Shown here: piece after piece, positions 22,420-33,004 of the stretch
How positions within the stretch are numbered: the stretch's first letter is position 1
Layout of the letters: the number at the start of each line of letters is the position of its first letter
NCBI GenBank assembly: GCA_017165825.1
Contig: CM029386.1
Span: 6,869,582 to 6,933,581 of the forward strand
DNA from: Hepsetus odoe
Taxonomy: Eukaryota; Chordata; Actinopteri; Characiformes; Hepsetidae
DNA length: 64,000 nucleotides
Direction: 5' to 3'
Notes under the pieces: generated by a model
What the model was told of the DNA's origin: nothing
Database searches by the model: none
Seen by the model: only the letters and a program-made list of their open reading frames with translations
Program-made: the position numbers and the translations under genes

Positions 22420-23260
22420 TTGATGTATTTTTGACCTTTGTTTGACTCGCAGTTACAACAGCACCATTTGAACATGTAAAGGTCCCTATATGTCAAAAGG
22501 CTGCTATTTATTAATGCAGAAGGTCAAGACATAAATTGAAAGAGTTGAAAAGATTGCAGTAAAATACGCTGCCTACTGGGAAAAAGCTGAATAATTTGAT
22601 GCAAACACAGCCTTAGTCATCATAAAATATTCTCTGTTTTGATTAACTGTGAAATAATACAAATACTACAAATAAGATATTTAATGTTACCAGCTTCAGT
22701 GTTCACTTCTTGGTTGTTATCTGAGAGATGTCAACGCAGAGAAACAGCACTTTGAGAGAAAGCAGGGAAAAAAGATTAGTTTCTCTTCCCCAGAGAGAAG
22801 TGAGACCCTTTTAAGCACGGTCTCTCTCCCCTCCCACCATCTCTTCCACCCCTTCATCCTTCTCTTTGCAACTCTGATATCCTATCAGGCTCAACGTCCC
22901 TGCAGTCGATAGGCCATTAGTAAATAAGAGATGCATAATTTATTAACTATGCTTCAGATACATATTTCAGTTTTGGGTTACCACTCATATCTCTTTGTGG
23001 AGTTTGCCTTTAATTATGTTCCCTCCAACAGGAGCTCCTGGTCCAAGTGTCTGTCACTAACAATATTCTGGGTTGTACCAGAATAAGAATGGGGAGAAGA
23101 GGCAGGCAAAGGGGGTTTCAAGTTGAGAGATATCATCAGACTTTCTTGACTTTGAAAACTATATGATGCCTGTATGAAAGAATAAGTTTTTCTAGGAGCA
23201 ATTTGAGAAAAATACCATGCATTCAATGTTGCTTTGGAATTTGTATTTTATATGTGGATG

Positions 23261-23264
<4 letters not shown>
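22417..23264. other. Unique sequence
   Basis: No gene or repeat family recognised. Confidence 0.5.

Positions 23265-23330
<66 letters not shown>
23265..23330. repeat. (TA)n microsatellite, long
   Basis: About 32 TA units with one phase slip near 23310. Confidence 0.95.
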
Positions 23331-23331
<1 letters not shown>

Positions 23332-23483
23332 ATATTATAAATTGTAAAGAATAAGATGTAATATGACCAAAAAATGCAACATTCAGCATTCTATCTGAGC
23401 CAGTTATAGTCACTTTCACTTAAAATCAGGGTCTAGGAGGCTAAAGCATCTTCCAATGCTCTCATCCAAAATGGCAGTTAAAT

Positions 23484-23506
23484 ACACACACGCACATACA
23501 CTCACA

Positions 23507-23556
<50 letters not shown>
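23484..23556. repeat. (CA)n microsatellite
   Basis: Interrupted then pure CA repeat, about 35 units. Confidence 0.95.
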
Positions 23557-23558
<2 letters not shown>

Positions 23559-24229
23559 GATGGTAATTTAAATTGATGAACTAAATTACACAAGCATTTC
23601 AGTATGTAGTGAGCCACGTCCAGTAATATTCTTCTCTCTCCATTATATAAATAGGAGAAAAAACAGAAGTTACACACATTTTAAACTAAATGGTGAAGTG
23701 AGGTAAAAAAAACAGAAGTTAAGGCATTGAGACAACATACTGTTCTCACGGCAATGGACACCACCAGAAAAATTATGTCAAACATTTTATGCTAATAATG
23801 CTAAGCCTGATTGGCTCCTCATATATACAAAGGAAGCAGAAAATCAGGTAAAAAACCCTAAATGGGCTGTTTAATGATTTTCTTTTTCTATTATTAAGGT
23901 AATGGTTCAAAATAGACCTGCATATATTCAAGGATGATTTGAATCTATTTTTGTCTGGTTAAATGGTTAATTAAAGAACATTTAAAATGGTTCTATAAAA
24001 GGGTTACTTAACGGTCTACTTAAAGGGTTAGTTATTGTGAGTCAACAAAGCTTTATGTATTACATTAGGACAGATCTGTTTCATTATTATACTTCTTGCT
24101 TATAGTATGTTCAGTTTCACTGTTGAAATATGACTTTCATGCTCAGCTGCAAAATCTTTTGGATTCTGGAGAAAATCCAGAATCCACTGTGCCACTAGGA
24201 GATTCTACTCACTAACAACATTGTCAGCT
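23557..24229. other. AT-rich unique sequence with one perfect short hairpin
   Basis: A 10-bp perfect stem 'ggattctgga/tccagaatcc' with loop gaaaa lies at 24161-24185. Nothing else is recognised. Confidence 0.5.
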
Positions 24230-24680
24230 GTTATATCTTTTCATACTTTGGTCTGCGTAAGTGATACAGTCATGATCTTGCACTGAATATCTTGCTGTTA
24301 TTATAAATACAGCCAACACTTTTCACCATGCATATCTGCATTCTGTTAAAGGGGAGATCTTTACTGGTTGGATCGCTTTTATTTCTGGATTTCTTCCACA
24401 ATGTCCTGCAAAGCAGATAACTCAACAAGTTTTACTTTGCCCAACCTTATGTAGCGGATGATAAGCTATCATAAAGTTTTTCCCTGCTTTGCAAGGTACA
24501 ATGTGATGTCAATGAACCAATTCAAAATTTTATGGTACACTTCTCTTTCTCTCTGCTTGATCTTGGGTGTTTGACAAAGTAAATGTGGTATCTTTTAATA
24601 CTTTGGATTTTTGTCATGTCACTTGGAAAGACTCACCATTTACTTTGCATTCTAAGAGACCTGGCATGGCAATGTATTGC
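24230..24680 (-). pseudogene. Possible hAT-type (ZMYM1/DUF4371-like) transposase fossil
   Basis: On the minus strand, around 24480-24560, one frame reads REREVYHKILNWFIDITLYLAKQG. This resembles the segment '...LIDI.LFLAKQ...' of hAT-derived transposases of the ZMYM1/DUF4371 type. Preceding sequence carries stops in that frame, and flanking coding resemblance is weak. If correct this is an old fossil of a cut-and-paste transposase, not a gene. The extent is approximate. Confidence 0.4.
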
Positions 24681-25433
24681 ACCCAGTTCAACTTTGTGCT
24701 GAGTTTGTGTTTACCCACAGTCTTAATTTAACAGCTATGCTTTGCTGCCCTCTCTAGCTTCCTGATCTTTTATGGGCACTAAAGACACCTGAAAGTTGTT
24801 AACATAGATGAAGCTGACAAACATATATCTTTACATGGAAAAACGAGTTGTATTAATATTCTCCTGAAAAAGTAAATGGGTGATTGTTTGTAGCAAATAA
24901 ATAAGCACAGTTTTTCCTGCAAGTTAGTAACTTGCAAACCTTTCTATTACATTAGCAGTTTACCTTAATAACTACATTCCAGCCTGCTCAAATTGTCATG
25001 AGAGACAGCAGGAGTCTCTTAATTTTTGTCTGAGTGCTTTTAGTAAAGTGGAATGGGTTATGAAATTAGATCTTCGCAGTGGTCATGTGGTGCAATAAAT
25101 ATGCCAAACAAAAAAGGCTTGCAAAGCTGACTTTCATTTCCATAACATAATGTATTTATCAACCATGTTTAACCACAGTGGGCAACCTAGGTGAAATCAT
25201 ACACACAACATTGAAAATAAACTAGATTATTCTTAGACTCTCTCTCCTTAAAATATTGATCTTAGTGCTCTTTATTACAGCACATTGAGGAATTTGATCT
25301 CCTAATGAAAATAGAATAAATCAATTAGTTTATTTTTCTGTTTTGATGATGATTTCTGATAAAATAACTTTTTAGCCAATTGGCTAGAGTTGGACATGTT
25401 AAACAGTATACAATATTTTGCAAACTGCAATCG
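24681..25433. other. AT-rich unique sequence
   Basis: Nothing recognised. Confidence 0.5.
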
Positions 25434-25476
25434 ATGAATGAATGAATGAATGAATGAATGAATGAATGAATGAATG

Positions 25477-25526
<50 letters not shown>
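25434..25526. repeat. Compound tetranucleotide repeat (GAAT)n then (CAAT)n
   Basis: About 11 units of GAAT change at 25480 without interruption to about 11 units of CAAT. The two motifs differ by one base. The repeat abuts a Tc1-like remnant. Confidence 0.95.
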
Positions 25527-26658
25527 CCATATATGATCATCATTGAAGATTTGACAAGAATCATATGTGAAGCTCCAAGGAACCTATTATCCTCCAGTGC
25601 TGTCATATTCCTGACATGCAACCTACCTGGAGTGCTCAAAAGTACAAGGTGTTCAGTGCTCAGAGACGTGGCCAAGGTATGGAAGGCTGAAACCTGACCA
25701 CCACTGAACAAAAATCATTAGTTGACACGTCAAGACTGGGCCAAGAAATATCTCAAGATTTTTCAAAGGTTTTATAGACTGATGAGATGAGAGTGACTCT
25801 TGACAGACCCAATGCATGGGCCCGTGGCTGGATCAGTAATGGCCACAGAGATCAACTTCCACTCAGACGCCAGTAAGGTAGGCACTGGTATGGGCTGGTA
25901 TTATTACAGATGAGCTTGTTGGATAGGATGAAGATGAACTCAAAATCAGCTCCCAAACCTACTACCATTTTTTAGAAGGTACTTTCTTCAAGCAGTGGTA
26001 CAGGAAAAAGTCTGCATCTCTTAAGAAGACCATCATTTTTATGCAGGACAATGCTCCATTGCTTGCATGGACGTTCTCCCCTTTGTGGCTAGCCAGTAAA
26101 GGACTTAAAGATGAAAGAATAATACCATGGTCCCCTTCCTCACCTGACCTAAACCCTATTGAGAACTATTGACCTATTGGAAAATAGTCCACCTCTCAGA
26201 ACAGTGTCTGGGAGGCTGTGGTTGCTGATCCACAAGTGGATCATCATCAGCTCAAGAAATTGACAGAATCCATGAATGCAGGGCTTATGACTGTTATTGA
26301 AAGGAAGTGTGGCTATATTGGTCATAGATTCATTTATTTGTTGAAATTTCAGAGATGTTTATTTGTAAAGTTTGAGTTGTTTGTTAATTATTCTCACTTT
26401 CACAGATAAAAATAAACAAGAGAGATGGGAAAGATTTTGTTTTCATTTAGTTGCATATTCATTCTGCACACTAATAGTTGCCTAATAATTATGCACACAT
26501 GTGTATTCCTCTGAGAATGTGCACACTCACATTTCCTTTGTAAAGCATTCATGTTTCAGGGTTTTTAACATTTTGGTTTGACTGATGGTACTGCATTTGT
26601 TCAATATTAAAATTAATCCTCAAAATTCTCACTTGCCTAATAATTGTGAACATAGTGT
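25527..26658 (+). mobile_element. Tc1/mariner-like transposon remnant
   Basis: Plus-strand decayed transposon of the IS630-Tc1-mariner group. The transposase DDE core is recognisable in pieces. 'IFMQDNAP' (second Asp region) lies near 26035, and 'PWPSSSPDLNPIENYW' (third acidic residue region) near 26130. C-terminal code is at 26218-26409. The 3' flank ends with 'gcctaataattgtgaacata', a TIR-like tail, and an internal near-copy 'gcctaataattatgcacaca' lies at 26480. Stops and deletions break the frame. The 5' end merges into the microsatellite. Confidence 0.75.
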
Positions 26659-27566
26659 ACTTAGGATATAGGTGCACTTTGTGGTCACAAATACAGCCAA
26701 CACATTTTGGACCATCTCTTTACCTTATTAATCGATGGCCAAGAATCTAATAGCACCACCAGTGAGCAGGTATTTTTTGGTTGATGATTAATTCTCAGAC
26801 CAGAAGAGACAGTGATATGATAGCTAATCTTAATGTATGTTTACTGGAAAAATAAGACAACACATAATAACAACTTTTATGCATATCAGGAAAAACATTG
26901 TGGGAATGTTGCCAATGATGTCCCAAAAAGATATATGCACACATTCCTTACACTTGTAGCTTTAAAGGGCATTTACACACTTTTGACAAACTCTACTTCA
27001 TACCAGAGCTAAACCATAACCCCCTAAGTGTGGACTTTGGGACAGGCCAATTAACACAAAATGAATAGTGGGCTAGGTGGTGTCTTTCATGTGTTACCTC
27101 ATTTATTCAGCTTATTTTTACAGAGGGCTTTTGCAGACCACACTTGGTGAGTAAATTAAACCATTGTATTCAAAAGTGATACCCTTAAAGCCTTTTTACG
27201 ATGGTGCTTCTGGAAATGTGTGGCTCACTGATTGCCATCTAAATGACAGTTAATGTGAGGAAATGGAGCAGACATGAGGTGATCTAGATGGATACCTTGT
27301 GTTATCATGCAACTCAAACAGAGTGGGTAATCTGATAACAAAACAAAAGATTGTTCTGCTGGTAGTAAGAATGCTTCTGGCCTTGCAATGCCTGCTCTAT
27401 CTTAGCTGCCCACAGTGGTCAGCGTATCCTGCTTGCACAATGTCTTTGGTGTCTGACATCATGGCACCTCTTTAGTTATTACCCCACAAGGCACCAAGAC
27501 GGATGGTGCAATAAAGAACTCAACAGAATCTCTCTTCCATGGGAGTCTGTGGTTTGTGGTGCATGT
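26659..27566. other. Unique sequence
   Basis: Nothing recognised. Confidence 0.5.
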
Positions 27567-27592
27567 GGTGTGTGTGTGTGTGTGTGTGTGTG
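27567..27592. repeat. (GT)n microsatellite
   Basis: About 12 GT units. A T/ATT-rich tract follows at 27694-27730. Confidence 0.9.
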
Positions 27593-27730
27593 GTTTGAAC
27601 AAAAGAGAAAAAAGTCACAAATGTTGAAGTGAAACAAGAAGTGAGTAGCAGTTTGAGGTTTAACCAGTAGAAGAGTGATGCATGTCTTTCTGGTTTTTTT
27701 TTTTTATTATTATTATTATTTTTTTTTTAT

Positions 27731-28799
27731 GGGAATGTCTAACATGTAGATTTGCAGATGGTCTAAAGCAAATTATACATTGACCCATTGTAAACATAAG
27801 ATGTGTGTTAAGCTACAAAGTTTGTTCTTTTAGCCTTGGTTGTTAGACTAAAATACATGACTGCAAACACTCCATGTCCCCCTCTGCTACCACAACTTAC
27901 TTTTAAACACTTTCGGTTTCAATAGTCAAGCTTCACAGCTGTTCTTAATGTTGAGCTACTTGTGGGTTTGTGAGACTAAGACAGGTGTTCAGAGCTATTT
28001 TGCACATTATCCAGTTTGCACTTTAGCACAAAAGAGCTTCTAATTGCATCTGATTGACAATTTTCCCTGGTTAGAATAATGAATAAAAAAGATGCATCTT
28101 TCTGTTTTAAAGTAGACTGTTCTGCCCTTATGTCTGACAAGCAAATAAGTTAAGCCCCCTTGATTTAAATTCTGTTTCAGTTCATCCAGCCATTTGCAAA
28201 AGGTCATAATGTTCTGGTTTTGTTTTAAGACAACATTAAGAAATAAAATTGCTAAAAGTTTAAAATGAGCAGACTGGGTGTCTATAATAAATTCATGTCA
28301 TCATATAATGTAAAAACATTGAGTCTTGAAACAAACCTCAAGGACCTTTCAACTCTACCAAAGATCTTTTTACTTTCTTTGTGTTTTAAATTGGAATCAA
28401 ACAAAAATGTGGAATGCCTTAGGATGATTGTTAACTAATTTGGGAACCTGGATGATTCCTGGCATCCTGCAGGGCCAGTGTGCAAATGTACCTTCAACCT
28501 TGCAACTAATTGCAGGATTTTAATGGAGGAAGAGGATAAAAACTGTGCAGTTGTTGAGCACTAAGGCCTAAGGCCTAGTGGTGAACAATATGCATATTTT
28601 TACACCACGTGTAACAAAAATAGATGTCACTTAACCCCTCCCCAACAATCAACCATGACTTTTTCAAACCAACTGGTGCATTTTGTTTGGAAATTATAGG
28701 AACATTTTGTTATGTGTTACATTTTGTCTGGATATGATTAATCCAAATGACTCCAAATGAAATACTTTCAGTGGATACAGTTTGAAATTATTTATGCAT
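27731..28799. other. AT-rich unique sequence
   Basis: Nothing recognised. Confidence 0.5.
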
Positions 28800-29075
28800 A
28801 TACAGTGCCCACTGTGTACAATTTTCTAATCAAACAATTGGCCTAAAACTAAACTAAACTCCAATTTCAGGGTATGAAAATGTTTGAGACAAAACCTTAG
28901 GATTATTAAAATGACCTGTCTGGAACACCATAAAAAAAAGCTCAGTAAGCTCAGTAATTACAAAGAGACTGGTAGGCAAAGGAAGGCATCACCTCAGTTG
29001 TTGGCTGCAGAATAATGATCACTATGGTAAAGCAAAATCCCCTGTCTGACAGATCATGAATAATTTTAAGGCATT
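28800..29075 (+). mobile_element. Possible Tc1-like N-terminal fragment
   Basis: The frame LSNYKETGRQRKAS near 28950, followed after a shift by IMITMVKQNPL near 29020, resembles the DNA-binding N-terminus of Tc1-like transposases, where a helix-turn-helix precedes '...MVK.NP'. No catalytic core follows. Assignment is tentative. Confidence 0.4.
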
Positions 29076-29140
29076 AAGATTCATAGGCATTTATTTGTCA
29101 GCCTGGTATCATACCATGATTCTGTGTCTTGTGTGCAAAT

Positions 29141-29384
29141 TATCCATCCATCTTCTGCCGCTTGTCCCAAACAGGGTCGCGGGGGGTGCTGGTGTCCAAC
29201 CCAGCGCACACAGGGTGAGGACGGGGGACGCACCCTGGACAGGTCCTCCCATCGCAGGGAGGAGCGGGACAGGGACGGCACCTTGCTCAAGGGTACCTCA
29301 GGGCAACCCATTGGGAAGGGGTTCGAACACCCGATTCTCCGATCACGAGGCAAACGCCCTAACCACTAGGCCACCACTGCCCCT
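29141..29384 (-). repeat. SINE-C copy 1
   Basis: Minus-strand tRNA-headed SINE. Its head is at the high-coordinate end ('ggccaccactgcccc' is the complement of the head start; 'ggggttcgaacacccgat' contains the B box). Its tail is at 29141 ('tatccatccatcttctgccg'). An 8-bp direct repeat caaattat flanks it (29136-29143 and 29089+300 = 29389-29396). Frames across it (up to 122 codons) are shadows. Confidence 0.85.
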
Positions 29385-29430
29385 TGGCCAAATTATATTA
29401 AATCCTATTACCAATTCATTATGAATTCTA

Positions 29431-29572
29431 TTAAAGTTGCAATGGTAATGAACAGTTTGATGGACGAGGTTAGACATGAGTCCCTGTGGACGATGATGTT
29501 TGCTGATGATATTGCAATCTGTTGCGAGAGTAGGGAGCAGCTGGAGGAGAACCTGGAGAGGTGGAGATAAAT
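29431..29572 (+). mobile_element. LINE-alpha scrap with FADD box
   Basis: Plus-strand fragment matching 51338-51480. It covers the reverse-transcriptase catalytic box ('atgatgtttgctgatgata' gives MMFADD) and the following SREQLEENLERW segment. Only about 140 bases remain between two SINE-C copies. Confidence 0.8.
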
Positions 29573-29676
29573 AAAGAGTAAAGGTTTGTAGCAAAGTTTG
29601 TAGATCAAAAGAAACTGCTTCAGCTCCAAAGTAATCCACCTCATGAAATGCATGAACAGCAGTCACAACTACTAAC

Positions 29677-29928
29677 ATCCATCCATCCATTATCTGCCGC
29701 TTGTCCCAAACGGGGTCGTGGGGGAGTGCTGGCATCCAACCCAGCGCACACAGGGCAAGGACGGGGGACGCACCCTGGACAGGTCGCCAGCCCATCGCAG
29801 GGAGGAGCAAGACGGGGACAGCACCTTGCTCAAGGGTACCTCAGGGCAACCTGTTGGGAAGGGTTTCGAACCCCCGATCCTCTGATCAAGTGGCTGACAC
29901 CCTAACCACCAGGCCACCACTGCCCCCT
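29677..29928 (-). repeat. SINE-C copy 2
   Basis: Closely similar to copy 1 and in the same orientation, with tail 'atccatccatccattatctg' at the low end and head complement 'ggccaccactgccccc' at the high end. A 7-bp direct repeat tactaac flanks it (29670-29676 and 29934-29940). Opposed frames here are repeat shadows. Confidence 0.85.
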
Positions 29929-29940
29929 GCAAGTACTAAC

Positions 29941-30899
29941 AAGCTTATCTTTATTGATCTAGCTGACAACAGCCAATATCTGCTTGGATTTCAATAAAAG
30001 CCTTACACATGCTCCTAATGTGACATAATTTTAAAGCTGAAAAATGGAAAATACTTAGCCAAGTCAGTCACCCAGAAAGCATGCCTTCCATACAATCTCC
30101 TATAACAAGGCTGTTTCATTTGAAGCTTGGTTGCTGCCATTGCTGTCTCTTAAACATTTTGATGCCCTGAAATTAGTTAGATTTTCTATAAAAAATGTTG
30201 TACTGTTCAGCTACATGCACGCACGCACACACACATGCCTCTGACGGATGTACAGGTCATGTGATTTCTCTGACTTAAAGGAACTAATTGCTTCTCCAGC
30301 ATAGTTACAAGAAGTTCTTCCCAGCATCTTAAGTCTCTAATCAACAACAGACTACCAGCCCATTGTGCACAGTCATAAGAGCTGAACCTAACTCTGCTTG
30401 GCAAACAAGTGATGTATTTTAAAAGCTCTGGGTTAATTTAGCTCTGGCTCTGTAAAGCCATTGGTAATTATACATTTCCTCATCTTTATCTCATATTTCT
30501 GTTTTTCAGTCAGCTCTGATTATTTTCACAGCTTTATTGCTTGTTCAAGCCATGTGAACTTTATTTAAAATAAGAAGCCAAATGAAGTTTGTAATTGAAA
30601 TGTATGTGCAAAAGCTTTCTAAAGTTTAAAGACTGTTACATTTTTTCTTACACTGTACATACAAGCAAGGCCTATTAGTGAACTTCTATTCTCAACCGTG
30701 TGTAATTCTTTGCTTGGTAACAGGAGTGTGCACGTCCATATATGACCTACAGGTGGCAGTCTATGCTCATGACTTTCACATTTTGTCACGCTCTCAAGAA
30801 GGGAAGCAAATGAAATGTGGCTGTCCGAAGCTCAAACTCATAACAAGTATAAACCCTGTAGTACACGATCGCTTCACTGACACTTTCCAGGCCCCCTTT
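29941..30899. other. Unique sequence
   Basis: Nothing recognised. A 76-codon frame at 30678-30908 shows no motif. Confidence 0.45.
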
Positions 30900-31160
30900 T
30901 CCAAATAAATTGCTGTTTCTTCCCGGGGGCATTACAGCAGGGGAATATTACCGTGAGTAAGCCGCTGAGTCATCCTTGATGCACACTGACTTCAAAATGC
31001 ATGGGATGCGAAGGTACTTTAGTGTGGAGAAGCAATGGTTTCCACAAGTGCAGCTGTGGAATGACCAGAGAATTCCCTGCCCAAACATTGATTTATGGGC
31101 CATGCGATGAGTCGGCCATGTTCCGGTAAGGAAAATCACAGGGGCAACAGTCAGCCAACC
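30900..31160. promoter_or_regulatory. Candidate conserved non-coding island
   Basis: A repeat-free GC-richer block ('cttcccgggggcattacagc', 'tgggccatgcgatgagtcgg') lacking protein motifs. Regulatory function is inferred from composition only. Confidence 0.2.
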
Positions 31161-31927
31161 ATCTGTAACATACTTTTAGATCGTTTGTTTTTGTTTTAAA
31201 TGCCAGTTCACTTTAACACTGATGCAAATGCTGGGAAAACATCTTTCATTACTTTCGTAGCCACAAGAGGAAATCCACCAACACACACAAAACTCTGTGG
31301 TTGAATTGGTTGTGTCTGTATTCATATCAACCACTATGGCTTTACTACTAGGCTTTGGTTAACCATGCTATAAACTGCATTGTGTCTGTGACTCAACCGC
31401 AGGGCAAAGTGATGTGACCACAGCATCAAACTCGGCCTCAAGTGTTGGGATCTGAGTTTGAGTGTCACTGGTTTGTAGAGAGCACAGCAATGTCACTTCA
31501 TCTGCTAATTTTGTGAATAGATTTTCATTGGCATCACCAAAGGGATAGCCAGGGTCTGATTGTTGTCTAAAGTCTGATTGTTCATCATTTGAACTCTTTA
31601 ATTACATAAAAGGGGTCATTTAACGCCACGTTGCTTGGCAACCACACACTTTAAAAAAACAAAAAACAAGTTATTTGTTATGATTCCAAAGAAGAACCAC
31701 ATTTAGTGCTCTAAAGAACTTTTCGGTGTATAGTGCTTTAAATAACCACGGCCACAGATGTGCAAACAGCCTTTTTATAGTTTAAAGGAAGTCCAGATAA
31801 TGTAAATGCTCTGTGTGAATTCAACATTTGCAGGCTAGTCTGTGGAATGTCTAAATCATTTAGGGACCTTTACTACAGTGTGTAGGCTGCTGTTAAAAAA
31901 TACAATTACAATTTAATTCAGTTGTCA
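31161..31927. other. Unique sequence
   Basis: Nothing recognised. Confidence 0.5.
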
Positions 31928-32198
31928 GGGGGCAGTGGTGGCCTAGTGGTTAGGGAGTTGCCCTTGCATCAGAAGATTGTGGGTTCAGTTCCCTCACCAA
32001 TAGGTTGCACTGAGGTACCCTTGAGCAAGGTACCGTCCCCGTCACTGCTCCCCGGGAGCTTTCAATAGCTGCCCACTGCTGCACGGTGTTTGTGTGCATG
32101 GGTTAAATGCAGAGGTCCAATTTCGATGTGGTTCATGTGTGCTGTGCTGTGCCTTGACCTCGCAATGACAAGGGTTGTCACTTTCACTTTTTCTTTTT
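31928..32198 (+). repeat. SINE-A, near complete
   Basis: Head 'ggggcagtggtggcctagtg' with A box, degraded B box 'gggttcagttccct', body 'cttgagcaaggtaccgtccc', tail 'cgcaatgacaagggttgtca' and a T-rich end. Same order as the copies at 47191, 50651 and 54531. Confidence 0.88.
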
Positions 32199-32554
32199 TT
32201 GTTGAGTGGGATTGCAGGTAATTCAGAATTTTCCACACACAAACAAATAAGTAAATAAATGTCCATTTTTGTTTCAAAAATATATTGTCTCATCTTAAAG
32301 AAAGGGCACACTTTGTGTACCATGAAGCACAATATCAACTATTTTAACATTTCTTTGGCTTTTTGCTTCTTTTGTTTTGTTTCATCAAAAACTTCACAAT
32401 ATTACAAGGCAATACCCTTTACTTAACAGTATATGACCTATTTAAACCCTAACTAAGTCAAAAGAAAATTGATATGGGTTCAGATTTCTATATATAAACA
32501 CAGAGCAACCATATAATTAAAATCACCTGATTGATATTGTGTAGGACCTCCTGA
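32199..32554. other. AT-rich unique sequence
   Basis: Nothing recognised. Confidence 0.5.
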
Positions 32555-32640
32555 TGCCACCAAAACAGTTCTGGCTCACCCTTGTATTTTGGTATCTGGC
32601 ATTAATACACTAGCAGAAAATCCTTTAAGTCCTGTAAAGT
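32555..32640. mobile_element. Old DNA-transposon-like repeat, copy 2
   Basis: Shares 'ggtatctggcattaa' and 'atcctttaagtcctgtaa', in the same order, with 18295-18345. The family is not named with confidence. Confidence 0.4.
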
Positions 32641-32828
32641 GGAAGATTGAGCTAGTATTGAAAGTGTTTCTCATGTTTTTCAGTCCATTACAGAACATTT
32701 TTGAAGTGAATCACTGCACATTTTCCTACTGAAACAGGCTACAGCCATTATGGAATACTGTTGCCATGTGGGAGTGTATGTGGTGTACACTGTTTAGATA
32801 GGTGCTATGTGTCAGATTAACACCCACT

Positions 32829-33000
32829 GGAATACTTTGGGTATTTTACAAAGCAGAATTTCATACTTAGCCAGATAGCTTAAACCTAACTTGATGATTG
32901 TACAATCAGAACCTCCCTCAGCTCTTTTTGGGCTTTCTAAGCTATCTGGCTGAACTAAGAAATCATGTTTTGCAAAATCCCCACAGGATCCAAAGTTTCC
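32829..33000. repeat. Foldback (palindromic) element
   Basis: The left flank 'ggaatactttgg' to 'ttagccagatagctta' (32829-32882) is the imperfect complement of the right flank 'taagctatctggctgaacta' to 'ccaaagtttcc' (32938-33000). The centre of each arm is a perfect 13-bp match. The whole could fold into one stem of about 55-60 bases. It resembles a small non-autonomous DNA element. A 71-codon minus-strand frame across it is not coding. Confidence 0.65.
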
Positions 33001-33004
33001 CGGC

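Noticed and set aside
12917..23556. Dinucleotide tracts as possible regulatory Z-DNA elements
   Set aside because: They are ordinary microsatellites. Nothing in their flanks suggests a promoter.
25434..25526. CRISPR-like or other regularly spaced array
   Set aside because: The repetition is a pure tetranucleotide without spacers. The sequence is clearly eukaryotic, and no array with unique spacers exists in the window.
29056..29932. Several overlapping frames up to 155 codons on both strands
   Set aside because: All are explained by the two SINE-C copies and the LINE-alpha scrap.
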